From contig NZ_CP118224.1 in NCBI RefSeq assembly GCF_030849025.1, positions 1,410,001 through 1,474,000 on the forward strand: a stretch of 64,000 nucleotides of DNA. The letters run 5' to 3'. The position numbers were made by a program, and so were the translations under genes. This document shows, piece after piece, positions 45,361 through 54,366 of this stretch (positions within the stretch are counted from its first letter, which is position 1; every line of letters begins with the position of its first letter). Source of the stretch: Oceanimonas pelagia. GTDB lineage: Bacteria; Pseudomonadota; Gammaproteobacteria; Enterobacterales; Aeromonadaceae. Under the pieces are notes generated by a model. It saw only the letters and a list, made by a program, of their open reading frames with translations, had not been told where the DNA came from and did not search any database.

Positions 45361-46131
45361 TTAATCAGTTTGTGCGGTCAGACGCATCCACAGCCGGCCC
45401 AGGTATTCGTGCCAGGCCAGCTCGCTGCGCTCCAGGTATCGGGCCCGGGGCAACCAGGTATAAAGCGGCAAGGTGCCGGCGCTTTCTTTGGCCTGATGAT
45501 CGACGGGGGCGGGCACGGGGTGCGCGCCCTCGGCGGCAAACAGCGCCATGGCCCGGGGCAGGTGGCTGGCGGAGGAGACCAGCACCGCCCGGCGCCCGGT
45601 GATCAGCGGCGCGATGGCGGCGGCCTCGTCGGCGGTATCCTGGGGCTCGGGCAGCATCACAATGCGGGCCGCCTCAATGCCAAAGGCCCGGGCCACCTCA
45701 CCATAGAGCTCGGCGCTGGTTCGGCCCTCGCCACCGGCGTAGCCGCTGACAATCAACCGGGCCTGGGGGTAGGCCTGGGCCAGGCGCACCCCTTCGCTGA
45801 TGCGCGCCAGCGCCGCATTGCCCAGCTGGCTCAGCAGCGGCAGGCGAGAGTCCGCCACCTGGGCCGCCCCCAGCACGATAATGTCGTCCACGGGCTGGCT
45901 GCCCGCATCAAAGGTTGCATAGGTACTTTCCAGCGGGGCAATCAGCGCATTGGCCACCGGGCGCGTGCTGAGCAGCATTAATGCCAGCAGCGGCAGGGTG
46001 ACCAGGAATATTCCACTGCGCCGGTGCCGTATCAGTAGCAGAAACACGCCGAACAGCGCCAAAAAAAGCAGCAGGGGCAGGGGTAAAAGCAGGCTTCCCA
46101 GCCATTTTTTCGCCAAAAAGAGGGGACTCAT
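45361..46131 (-). CDS. elyC: Envelope biogenesis factor ElyC (YcbC, DUF218)
   Basis: A 256-residue inner-membrane protein with two N-terminal helices (residues ~12-30 and 36-55) and a periplasmic DUF218 domain: DDIIVLGAAQ, RISEGVRLAQAYPQARLIVS, STAEL-like TSAELYGEVA and VSSASHLPRAMALFAAEG. In E. coli ElyC supports lipid-carrier-dependent peptidoglycan synthesis. Being divergent from cmoM-mukFEB reproduces the E. coli arrangement. ATG 46143 is an alternative start, four codons longer. Confidence 0.92.
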   Translation of the reverse strand: MSPLFLAKKWLGSLLLPLPLLLFLALFGVFLLLIRHRRSGIFLVTLPLLALMLLSTRPVANALIAPLESTYATFDAGSQPVDDIIVLGAAQVADSRLPLLSQLGNAALARISEGVRLAQAYPQARLIVSGYAGGEGRTSAELYGEVARAFGIEAARIVMLPEPQDTADEAAAIAPLITGRRAVLVSSASHLPRAMALFAAEGAHPVPAPVDHQAKESAGTLPLYTWLPRARYLERSELAWHEYLGRLWMRLTAQTD

Positions 46132-46203
46132 GCAGTCTCGCATTTGTTAACCGTACCGGTTGTGCCAGAATAGCCGTTCTCTTAATGGCAAGAAATACCG
46201 GTC

Positions 46204-46974
46204 TTGACGCGCAATACCAGTTTCGACGGCAAAAGCCGCACCTTTTCACGCAATATCTACGGCACCACCAAGGGGCAAATACGCCTGCGGGTGCTGACCC
46301 GGGATCTGGCCGAATGGCTGCCGGCCAGCCAGCCGCCCCTGCGCATTCTGGATGCCGGCGGCGGCTTTGGCCCTGTGTCCCAGCGTCTGGCCGCCGAGGG
46401 ACACAGTGTGGTGCTGTGCGATCTGTCGGCGGAAATGCTGGATGAAGCCCGGGCCCAGGTGGCGGAAATCGGCCTGAGTGCGCAGTTTGATTTTATTCAC
46501 GGCCCCATTCAGTCGTTAACCGTGGCCGACCTGGGTCAGTTTGACCTGATTTTGTGCCACGCCGTGCTGGAATGGGTGGAAGATCAGGCCGGCCTGCTGG
46601 CGACATTAAACGAGCTGCTGCGCCCGGGCGGCCATTTATCGCTGATGTATTACAACCGCGACGGCCTGCTGTATCACAGCCTGGTAAAAGGCAATTTTGA
46701 TTACGTGCACGCCAACCTGGTCAGAAAACGACGCCAGAAACTGACGCCGGGCTGGCCCTGCCGGCCCGCCGAGGTAGATGGCTGGCTGAGTGAGCTCGGC
46801 TTTGTTATAACCGGGCGCAGTGGCGTGCGGGTGTTTCACGATTACATGTCGAACGTGCACGGGCCCTTTCCCACCGAGGAAGAGCTGATTGAGATGGAGC
46901 TGGCCCACTCCCGCACCGAGCCCTTTATGCACCTGGGGCGTTATATGCACGTGCTGGCGCGGAAGGCGTTGTAG
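46204..46974 (+). CDS. cmoM: tRNA 5-carboxymethoxyuridine methyltransferase CmoM
   Basis: A SAM-dependent methyltransferase of 256 residues that makes the methyl ester of cmo5U at tRNA wobble position 34. The N-terminal FSRNIYGTTKGQIRLRVL is diagnostic. The SAM motif is ILDAGGGFGPVSQRLA, with LCHAVLEWVED later and the C-terminal FMHLGRYMHVLARK. It starts at TTG 46204; no in-frame ATG lies near. The gene precedes mukF as in enterics. Confidence 0.93.
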   Translation: MTRNTSFDGKSRTFSRNIYGTTKGQIRLRVLTRDLAEWLPASQPPLRILDAGGGFGPVSQRLAAEGHSVVLCDLSAEMLDEARAQVAEIGLSAQFDFIHGPIQSLTVADLGQFDLILCHAVLEWVEDQAGLLATLNELLRPGGHLSLMYYNRDGLLYHSLVKGNFDYVHANLVRKRRQKLTPGWPCRPAEVDGWLSELGFVITGRSGVRVFHDYMSNVHGPFPTEEELIEMELAHSRTEPFMHLGRYMHVLARKAL

Positions 46975-47038
46975 GCCCCGTTTTAACGGGGCATGGGTGC
47001 TTCATGTTGCACCGCTGCCCCAATAAATTGGGGCCTAC
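46971..47038. repeat. Paired inverted palindromes (BIME-like) after cmoM
   Basis: GTAGGCCCCGTTTTAACGGG at the cmoM stop and GCCCCAATAAATTGGGGCCT with final AC are two separate hairpins in opposite orientation, with GTAGG at one outer end and its complement CCTAC at the other. The first hairpin can also act as the cmoM terminator. Confidence 0.72.
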
Positions 47039-47084
47039 AAAGGACTCCCGTCCCCGCCTGCGCGGGAGTGACGAAACCATTGCC

Positions 47085-47118
47085 GTAGGTTGGCGATGAG
47101 CGCAGCGAATCCCAACAC
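47085..47118 (+). repeat. GTAGGTTGG...CCCAACAC repeat element
   Basis: GTAGGTTGG and CCCAAC flank GCGATGAGCGCAGCGAAT, which is itself partly palindromic. Elements with this layout recur between genes in many gammaproteobacteria. The preceding ACTCCCG...CGGGAGT palindrome at 47044-47070 is of the same kind as at 43263. These fill the cmoM-mukF gap and might influence mukFEB expression. Confidence 0.65.
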
Positions 47119-47200
47119 AGGGGCACACCGGGCCCGACAGAAAAAAACACGCGCCGCCGGGTCAAGGCCGGGCGGTATTCAAAGTGAAGAGAGCAACACC

Positions 47201-48526
47201 ATGACGGAAATGTCCCGCACCCTGCCGGACTGGATCGGCTGGGTCAGAGAGGAAAATCTGGGGCTGAGCCTGCCGCCTGAACGGCTGGCCTTTTTGCTGG
47301 CGGTGCACATCTTTGGCCGGGGCGGTGAGCAGCCGCAGCTGTCCGAGGCCGAGCTGCATCACGCCTTTGGCTATGTCAGCAAGGGCTTTGACCAGGCCGA
47401 GGATACGCAGGTCAGCCGGGCCAACAACGCCATTAACGATCTGGTGCGCCAGCGCCTGCTGAGCCGCTTTCAGGGCGACGGCGGCGAGGGCGAAAGCCTC
47501 TATCGCCTGACGAGGCTGGGGCTGGCCATTGTGGAGTTCTTTGCCGCCCAGCGGGAGGTGAGCCAGATCAAACTCTCGCTGTTGCTGGAGCACATTGCCC
47601 AGGAGCTGGACAAGGTGGCCGAGGCCATTGCCGCCAACCCCGACGAGCGGGGCTGGGCCCAGAACGTGGAAGGCCGGCTCAAGTATTCGGTCTCCGAGCA
47701 GCTGGCGCGCATTGACGACACCCAGCGCACCATGGACGAGCAGCAAAACGCGGTCAAGGCCAACATCGCTTCCCTGCTCAACAAGAACTGGCACGAGGCC
47801 ATTCACGCCTGCGAACAGCTGCTGCGGGAAACCGGTGTCACCCTGCGCGAACTGCAGGACACTCTGGATAAAGCCGGCCACGGCCTGCAGCAGAGCCTGC
47901 TCAATATTGAAGAGCAGCTGCAGCAAAGCCCGCGCGGCGCCGAGGTGGCGGTGCTGTGCCAGCAGCTGCAGGCCCGGCTCGACGCCATTATTCACTGGGG
48001 CAGTCAGTGCATTGAACTCTGGTCCCGTTACGATCGCCATGTACACCGCTTTATCCGCACCGCCATCGACATGGACAAGAACCGCGCCTTCAGCCAGCGG
48101 CTGCGGGAGTCCATTCGTCACTTTGAGGATCACAACTGGCGGCTGCGGGTGAGCCAGACCCTGCCGCTGCTGGAGCTGCGCGACGAAACCATGGCGGCCT
48201 ACGCCGAGGAAGTGACCGGCGAGCTGCCGGTGGCGCTGGAATATCAGGACATGACCGACGTGGCCGCCGAGCTCTCGGGCCGCATTCGCGAGCATCTTGA
48301 GGTGTTTGCCACCGCCGGCAAGCCGCTTGATCTGGCCGGGGTGCTGCGCGACTACCTCAACGATTATCCCCATTACCAGCACTTTGACATTGCGCGCCTG
48401 CTGATTGACGAGGCGGTCAAGCTCGGCCATGCCGACGGCGAACTGGCGGGCGCGCCCATGCCCGACTGGCAACCCATTAATGCCCACGGGGCCAAGGTAC
48501 AAGCACATGTTATCGACCAATACTGA
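47201..48526 (+). CDS. mukF: Chromosome partition protein MukF (kleisin)
   Basis: The kleisin subunit of the MukBEF condensin, 441 residues. The N-terminal winged-helix/dimerisation part contains LPPERLAFLLAVHIFGRGG and RANNAINDLVRQRLLSRF. The centre has LMDEQQ-like RTMDEQQNAVKANIASLLNK, and the C-terminal part has YDRHVHRFIRTAIDMDKNR before WQPINAHGAKVQAHVID. It is first of the mukFEB operon and overlaps mukE by 20 nt. Start ATG 47201 matches the E. coli N-terminus. Confidence 0.97.
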   Translation: MTEMSRTLPDWIGWVREENLGLSLPPERLAFLLAVHIFGRGGEQPQLSEAELHHAFGYVSKGFDQAEDTQVSRANNAINDLVRQRLLSRFQGDGGEGESLYRLTRLGLAIVEFFAAQREVSQIKLSLLLEHIAQELDKVAEAIAANPDERGWAQNVEGRLKYSVSEQLARIDDTQRTMDEQQNAVKANIASLLNKNWHEAIHACEQLLRETGVTLRELQDTLDKAGHGLQQSLLNIEEQLQQSPRGAEVAVLCQQLQARLDAIIHWGSQCIELWSRYDRHVHRFIRTAIDMDKNRAFSQRLRESIRHFEDHNWRLRVSQTLPLLELRDETMAAYAEEVTGELPVALEYQDMTDVAAELSGRIREHLEVFATAGKPLDLAGVLRDYLNDYPHYQHFDIARLLIDEAVKLGHADGELAGAPMPDWQPINAHGAKVQAHVIDQY

Positions 48527-49193
48527 ACAGGCCCTGGACTCAAGACTGGTTCAGGCCATTGCCAACCCGCTGTTTCCCGCCCTCGACAACCAGCTGCGCG
48601 CGGGCCGGCACATTACCGCCGATGAGCTGGAGCAGCATTCGCTGCTGCAGGAATACTACCCCGAGCTGGACGCCTTTTATCAGCGCTATCAGGCTGAGCT
48701 GGTGCGCGCCCCCGAGGGCTTTTATTACCTGCGGCCGCGCTCTACCAGCGAGTTGGGCACCTCCATTCTCTCCGAGCTGGAAATGCTGGTGGGCAAGGTG
48801 CTGTGCTACCTCTACCTGAGCCCGGACCGGCTGATCAACGAAGGGGTGTTCTCCGTTGAGGACTTGCAGGAAGAGATCCTGACCCTGTCCAACGAGCAGG
48901 CGCTGCTGCGCATGGTCAATCAGCGCGCCGGCGGCAGTGATCTTGACAAGCGCAAGCTGGCCGACAAGCTCAAAAGCGCCATTCGCCGGCTCAGGCGCAT
49001 TGGCATGGTGAGCGGCGTGGGCAGCCAGGACAAATTCCGTATTACCGAAGCGGTGTTCCGCTTTGCCGCCGACGTGCGCAGCGACGAAGATCCCCGCGAG
49101 CTGCAGTTGCGCATGATCAGGGAAGGCGAAGCCGTGGCCGGCACCGACACCACAGCAAATGAACAGCAGGACGAGCAGGAGAACGAGCAGTGA
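48507..49193 (+). CDS. mukE: Chromosome partition protein MukE
   Basis: The KITE subunit of MukBEF, 228 residues. Recognisable parts are ANPLFPALDNQLRAGRHI, FYYLRPRSTSELGTSILSEL, LVGKVLCYLYLSPDRLINEG and KSAIRRLRRIGMV. The C-terminus is acidic and Gln-rich (NEQQDEQENEQ). It overlaps mukF by 20 nt and mukB by GTGA, as in other gammaproteobacteria. Confidence 0.97.
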   Translation: MLSTNTEQALDSRLVQAIANPLFPALDNQLRAGRHITADELEQHSLLQEYYPELDAFYQRYQAELVRAPEGFYYLRPRSTSELGTSILSELEMLVGKVLCYLYLSPDRLINEGVFSVEDLQEEILTLSNEQALLRMVNQRAGGSDLDKRKLADKLKSAIRRLRRIGMVSGVGSQDKFRITEAVFRFAADVRSDEDPRELQLRMIREGEAVAGTDTTANEQQDEQENEQ

Positions 49194-52100
49194 GTGTGAC
49201 CCGAGGCAAGTTTCAATCCCTGACCATGGTCAACTGGAACGGCTTTTTCGCCCGCACCTTTGATCTGGACCAGCTGGTGACGACCCTGTCCGGTGGCAAC
49301 GGCGCCGGCAAGTCCACCACCATGGCGGCCTTTATTGCCGCGCTGATCCCCGATCTCAGCCTGCTGCACTTTCGCAATACCACCGAAGCGGGCAGCCAGT
49401 CCGGCAGCCGCGACAAGGGCCTGTATGGCAAGCTGCAACGGGGTCACTGCTATTCGCTGATTGAGGTGACCACCTCACAGCAGGAGCGGGTGTGGTTTGG
49501 CGTGCACCTGGAGCAGGTGGCCAACCGTGACAACAAGGTCAATATGGTGCCCTTTGCTTTACAGGATGTGGGCGAGGGCGCGGCGCCTACCGAGCTGCTG
49601 CTGCAGCGGCTGGAAGACGGCCGCGGCCAGGTGCGCTCCCTCAACGAGCTGAAGGCCGCCGCCACGAATGCCGGCCTGCGTTTTAGCCGCTTTAATACGG
49701 TGAGCGAGTATCATAATTTCCTGTTCGACCTGGGCGTGACCCCGCGCAAGCTGAAAGATCAGCGCGACCGGGTGAAGTTTTATCGCCTGATCGAAGCGTC
49801 TCTGTATGGCGGTATTTCCAGCACCATCAGCCGCAGCCTGAAAGACTACCTGCTGCCGGAAAACGCCGGCATTCGCAAGGCCTTTACCGACATGGAGGCG
49901 GCGATCTTTGAAAACCGCCGCACTTTGGAGTCCATTCGCGAAACCCAGCGTCAGCGGGATCTGTTCCGCCAGCTCATTACCGAAACCACCCATTACGCCG
50001 CCGCCGACTATGTGCGCAACAGCGCCGAAAAGCAGCGGTTGTCGGATCTCGCCCTGTCGGCCCGCCGAGCGCTGGCGGAAGAGCGCCGCATTCTGGCCGA
50101 AGAAAAGGCCCGGCTGATTTATCTGGCCGATGAATACGAGCACCTGCAGGCCAAAGAGCGCATGCTTACCCAGGAGCTGGATATCGCGTCCGAGCATCTC
50201 GCCAAGGTGCTGAGCGGGGTCAAGCTTAATGAGAAAATTCAGGCCTACCAGCTGGAGCTGGACGAGCTGGAAGAAAAGCTCGCCATTCAGGAAGACATGC
50301 TGGCCGAGCTGCAGGATGAGTATCAGCAGGCCCAGGACGCGCGCACCGAGGCCGACGCCGAGGTAGACAGCCTGAAGAGCCAGCTGGCGGATTATCAGCA
50401 GGCGCTGGACACCCAGCAGACCCGCGCCATTCAGTATCGTCAGGCCCGTCAGGCACTGGAAGACGTGCGTGCCCGCTGCGAGCTGCCAAACCTTGAGCCG
50501 GAGCAGGCGAAAGAACAAGAGCAGCGCTATCAGCAACGCGAGCAGGAACTTACCCAAACCGTGCTGGAGCAACGCCAGCAGCTCTCGCTGGCCGAGGCGG
50601 CCCGGGCCCAGTATGACCAGGCGCTGGCGCTGCTGGAAGCCGTGGCCGGCCCGGTGGACCGCGCCGCCGCCTACGGCAAGGCCATGCAATTGATTGAGCA
50701 GGGCCGGGAGCACCAGAGCCTGCTCGGCCGGGAAGAGGGCATTCGCCGCACCCTGAAAGACGCCGAGCAGGCCGAAGCCCGGCTGCACAAGGTGCGCGAG
50801 CTGCAAGCCGAGCTGGCCCGTTACAACCGCCGGGTGAACAGCGAAGACGAGCTCGAGCTGCAACTGGCGGAGCTCGACGAACAAAAGGCCGAGGCCGAAG
50901 AGCAACTGGCCGAATGTGCTGAGGCCCTGCGCCAGCTGCAGTCCGCCGAAGGCCAGCTGGCCCCGCGCATTAAAGCATTGAAGGCTCAGGCGCCGGCCTG
51001 GCACAAGGCCCGGCAGGCGCTGGAGCGGCTGCGGGAGCTTTCAAACCAGCCGCTGACCGACAGCAGCGAAATTACCGCCGCCATGCAGCAGGCCCTGCGC
51101 GACGAGCATCAGGCCGAGCAGACCAAGCAAACGGCGCTGGCCGCCAAGCAACGGCTGGAGCAGCACATTCGGGTGCTGAGCGGCGGCAGCGATGCCTCTC
51201 CCGAGCTGGTGTCTTTGTGCGAGCACCTGGGCGGCACCCTGCTGTGCGAGGTGTATGACGACATCGCGGTGGAAGACGCCCCTTACTACGAGGCGCTGTA
51301 CGGCCCGGCCCGCAACGCCATTGTGGTGGCGGACCCGCAAGCCGCGCTGGAAAAACTGCAGGCGCTGGAAAGCTGCCCAACCGACGTGTACCTCATTCAG
51401 GGCAACCCCGACGCCTTTGATGAAGACCTGCTGCAGGCCACCGAGCTGGAAGGGGCCGTGTATGTGCAAAACGGCGAGCGCCAGCTGCGTTACTCCCGTT
51501 TTCCCGCCGTGCCGCTGTTTGGCCGCGCCGCCCGGGAAGCCCAGGTGGACAAGCTGCGCGAAGAGCTTGAAGCCGAGAGCGCCCGTTATGCCGAAGCCGC
51601 CTTTGCCCAGCAAAAGCACAGCCGGCTGTATCATCAGCTGAGCGACTTTGTCAGTGACGGCCTGCAACAGGCCTTTGCCCCCAGCCCGGAAGAATTGCTG
51701 GCGGAGCTGGCCGAGCAGCAACAGCAACTGGAGCAGGAGCGGGCGCAGCTTGCCGAGCAGCGCGCCCAGTGGGCCAGCAAGGTGGAGAGTCTGCGCGAGC
51801 AGCAGGGGCTGCTGCACAAGCTGCTGCCGCTGGCATCCTGGCTTGCCGACGACGGCGTGGCCGAACGGCTGCAAAGCGCCAGGGCCGAGGCCGACAAACT
51901 CAATGAGGCCCGCAACTTTATGGCCGCCCATGGCCAGCGCCTGGGCCGGCTGGCGGAGCAGGTGCAGGTGCTGCGTCAGGATCCCGCCGGCGTTGAGGCA
52001 CTGAAGGCCGCCACCGAGCAGGCCGAAGCCGAGCTGAGCGAGGCCCGGGCCCGCACCTATGCCCTTAACCAGCTGGTGGCACGGCTGCCGCACCTGGCCT

Positions 52101-53605
52101 ATGCCGATGCCGAGCAGCTGCTGAGCCAGAGCTCCGCCATGAACGACAGCCTCAAGGCCAAGCTGGCCCAGGCCGAGGAGGCCCGCCGCAAGGCCGGCCT
52201 GCGTGCCGAGCAGCTTTCCGGCCGGGTAAGCGACGCCCTGCAGGCGCGCACCGCCCTGGTGACCGGCCGCGATGCCCGCAACCGCACTCTTGGGGAATTC
52301 CGCGACGAGCTGGCGGCCCTGGGCATTACCCTTGCCGACGACATGGAGCAAAAGGCCCGGGATGCCAAGCGCGAGGTGGAAAACGAGCTGGTGCAGACCC
52401 GCAACAAGCGCAGCCAGACCGAGGCCCAGCGCCAGGTAACCAAGCGGGAAATCGACTCCCTCAGCCAGCGCCTGTCGAAAGACGGCCAGGGTTACTTTGC
52501 CGCTCGCAAGGCGCTGGTGGCCCACAAGGCCAACTGGTCGAGAGTGGAGCGGCTGGCGCGGGAGCACGATGTGGAGCGCCGGCTCAACCGGCCGGAGCTG
52601 GCTTACCTTGATGCCGACGAGCTGCGCTCCATGTCCGACAAGGCCCTCGGCACCCTGCGGGTGGCGGTGGAGCACGACGAAGAGCTGCGCGACGCCCTGC
52701 GCCTGTCCGAGGGCAACCGCAACACCCTGCAAAAGGTGCAGTTCTACATTCTGGTGTTCCGTCACCTCAAGGCGCGCATTCGCCACGACATCATCCGCGC
52801 CGACGATCCGGTGGAGGCCTTGGAGGAAATGGAAGTGGAGCTGGCGCGCCTGGCCGATGAGCTCACCCTGCGTGAAGGTCAGTTGTCGCTGTCGTCCGTG
52901 GAGGTGGCCGCCAAGATCAACACCATTATTCGCCGGGAGCAGACCCGTATTCGCCAGCTCAACCAGGGCCTGCAGAACATTCGCTTTGGTCTGGTGGCCG
53001 GCGTGCGCCTGAACGTGAACATTCGCGATACCTACCAGCGCCTGCTGGATGCGTTAAGCGACCCGGAAGGCCGCCATCAGGACTTGTTCAGCAGCAAGGA
53101 GCTCAGCTTTTCCGAGGCCATGGGCAAGCTGTATCAGCGCCTGAACCCCGAGCTGGAGCGGGGCGATCGCAGCCCGCAGGTGCTGGGCCAGGCTTTGCTG
53201 GATTATCGCAACTACCTGGAGCTGGACATTGAAGTGCAGCGCGGCGCCGACGGCTGGCTGCGGGCCGAAAGCGGCGCGCTCTCCACCGGTGAGGCCATTG
53301 GCACCGGCCAGGCCATTCTGCTGATGGTGCTGCAAAGCTGGGAAGAAGAAGCCCGCCACCTGCGCGGCCGCGACGTGCTGCCCTGCCGCTTGCTGTTCCT
53401 CGACGAGGCCGCGCGCCTCGACGCCCGCTCCATCGCCACCCTGTTCGAGTTGTGCGAGCGCCAGGACATGCAGCTGCTGATTGCCGCTCCGGAAAACATC
53501 AGCCCGGAAAAAGGCACCACCTACAAGCTGATCCGCAAGGTGCACGGCAACCAGGAGCATGTGCATGTGGTCGGCCTGCGCGGCTTCGCCGGGGAGGCGG
53601 CGTAA
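49190..53605 (+). CDS. mukB: Chromosome partition protein MukB (SMC-like ATPase)
   Basis: The SMC-like motor of the MukBEF condensin, 1471 residues (E. coli 1486). The N-terminal Walker A is LSGGNGAGKSTTMAAFIAAL near residue 35. Long coiled-coil arms run about 240-665 and 835-1180, separated by the hinge (around 670-785, LCEHLGGTLLCEVYDDIAVE). The C-terminal head has the signature LSTGEAIGTGQAILLMVL and Walker B LLFLDEAARLD near 1400. It starts at GTG 49190 overlapping the mukE stop. A strong terminator follows. Confidence 0.98.
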   Translation: MSVTRGKFQSLTMVNWNGFFARTFDLDQLVTTLSGGNGAGKSTTMAAFIAALIPDLSLLHFRNTTEAGSQSGSRDKGLYGKLQRGHCYSLIEVTTSQQERVWFGVHLEQVANRDNKVNMVPFALQDVGEGAAPTELLLQRLEDGRGQVRSLNELKAAATNAGLRFSRFNTVSEYHNFLFDLGVTPRKLKDQRDRVKFYRLIEASLYGGISSTISRSLKDYLLPENAGIRKAFTDMEAAIFENRRTLESIRETQRQRDLFRQLITETTHYAAADYVRNSAEKQRLSDLALSARRALAEERRILAEEKARLIYLADEYEHLQAKERMLTQELDIASEHLAKVLSGVKLNEKIQAYQLELDELEEKLAIQEDMLAELQDEYQQAQDARTEADAEVDSLKSQLADYQQALDTQQTRAIQYRQARQALEDVRARCELPNLEPEQAKEQEQRYQQREQELTQTVLEQRQQLSLAEAARAQYDQALALLEAVAGPVDRAAAYGKAMQLIEQGREHQSLLGREEGIRRTLKDAEQAEARLHKVRELQAELARYNRRVNSEDELELQLAELDEQKAEAEEQLAECAEALRQLQSAEGQLAPRIKALKAQAPAWHKARQALERLRELSNQPLTDSSEITAAMQQALRDEHQAEQTKQTALAAKQRLEQHIRVLSGGSDASPELVSLCEHLGGTLLCEVYDDIAVEDAPYYEALYGPARNAIVVADPQAALEKLQALESCPTDVYLIQGNPDAFDEDLLQATELEGAVYVQNGERQLRYSRFPAVPLFGRAAREAQVDKLREELEAESARYAEAAFAQQKHSRLYHQLSDFVSDGLQQAFAPSPEELLAELAEQQQQLEQERAQLAEQRAQWASKVESLREQQGLLHKLLPLASWLADDGVAERLQSARAEADKLNEARNFMAAHGQRLGRLAEQVQVLRQDPAGVEALKAATEQAEAELSEARARTYALNQLVARLPHLAYADAEQLLSQSSAMNDSLKAKLAQAEEARRKAGLRAEQLSGRVSDALQARTALVTGRDARNRTLGEFRDELAALGITLADDMEQKARDAKREVENELVQTRNKRSQTEAQRQVTKREIDSLSQRLSKDGQGYFAARKALVAHKANWSRVERLAREHDVERRLNRPELAYLDADELRSMSDKALGTLRVAVEHDEELRDALRLSEGNRNTLQKVQFYILVFRHLKARIRHDIIRADDPVEALEEMEVELARLADELTLREGQLSLSSVEVAAKINTIIRREQTRIRQLNQGLQNIRFGLVAGVRLNVNIRDTYQRLLDALSDPEGRHQDLFSSKELSFSEAMGKLYQRLNPELERGDRSPQVLGQALLDYRNYLELDIEVQRGADGWLRAESGALSTGEAIGTGQAILLMVLQSWEEEARHLRGRDVLPCRLLFLDEAARLDARSIATLFELCERQDMQLLIAAPENISPEKGTTYKLIRKVHGNQEHVHVVGLRGFAGEAA

Positions 53606-53626
53606 GCCTGCTAGCCACTCCAAATC

Positions 53627-53654
53627 AAACGCCCGCTAATGCGGGCGTTTTTAT
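53627..53654 (+). terminator. Intrinsic terminator of the mukFEB operon
   Basis: AAACGCCCGC and GCGGGCGTTT form a perfect stem around TAAT, followed by further T residues. It lies 22 nt after the mukB stop. Confidence 0.92.
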
Positions 53655-53892
53655 ATTCAGTCATTCCTTCCCCCGAGCCGGAATCCATTCCGCCAGCCAC
53701 CCGACATCTGCACCTGGTCTCCGTAGGCCCGACTTCAGTCGGGCAATTCAACCCACATCGCCCACCTGAACACCGGTCCCACATCCCGTCATTCCGGCGA
53801 AGGCCGGAATCCACTCCACAGACAACACCACTGTTCCCTTGAACACCGGCAAATAACAGCACACCTGTAGCTGCCGCTTCAGCCGGCAGGAC
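53655..53892. repeat. Cluster of extragenic palindromes after mukB
   Basis: No coding sequence is supported here. GTAGGCCCGACTTCAGTCGG (53723) and GTAGCTGCCGCTTCAGCCGG (53867) are GTAG-type REP-like palindromes related to 44402. GTCATTCCGGCGAAGGCCGG (53788) is a different palindrome with ATCCACTCC after it, and TCATTCC...CCGGAATCCATTCC (53662-53690) is a related unit. The cluster borders the foreign island. Confidence 0.72.
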
Positions 53893-54366
53893 CTGTGCAA
53901 CAGGCTGCCTTTCATCTAAAAAGCAACGCAAGCTCCCTATTATGCAAAAGTTCCATTTGAATTCTTTCCCCCGACAGGCACAATAACTGCTCTTATCCCA
54001 GCCAAAGTCAAGTGGCCCGGTCGCCCGCAAGATCCGGGCGGTAGCGTGGCAAAAGCAAAAAGCTGGTGATTTATGCAGTGTATTGGCGGCCTTGCCGGCT
54101 TCGTGCTCACTATCTACAAACCGTGCCCGTGTACAGCAAAACGGGCTGAAAAATGCTTATGATCTGAGCGGGTTATGGCAGACAAATGTGGATAGTGCGC
54201 AAGCGACCGTTGATAACGAGCATGCGTGTTTTTGTTCATGGCTACAAAGGGTCGATGGGTGAAAAGCTTTATATTATCAAAAGCTTATAAGTGAAAATTG
54301 AGTGGGTGTGCATGAAGAAATATGAGCATGCTTACTATCATAATGTTAAGCCAATAAGGAAATCAC
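53893..54366. other. Gene-free junction between REP cluster and cassette array
   Basis: About 470 nt without a supported gene. Base composition changes from GC-rich to AT-rich, most clearly after about 54200. An AAAAGCTTTATATTATCAAA tract with repeated AAAAGCTT occurs near 54262. At the right end GTTAAGC (54345-54351) matches the integron core GTTRRRY, 15 nt before the first cassette gene. No integrase gene is found. The promoter of the array should lie here but cannot be placed with confidence. Confidence 0.5.

Noticed and set aside
54205-54351. A fifth attC site just before the first cassette gene
   Set aside because: GATAAC near 54213 and GTTAAGC at 54345 share GAGCATGC arms, but the spacers would be about 1 and 12 nt, which does not fit attC geometry.
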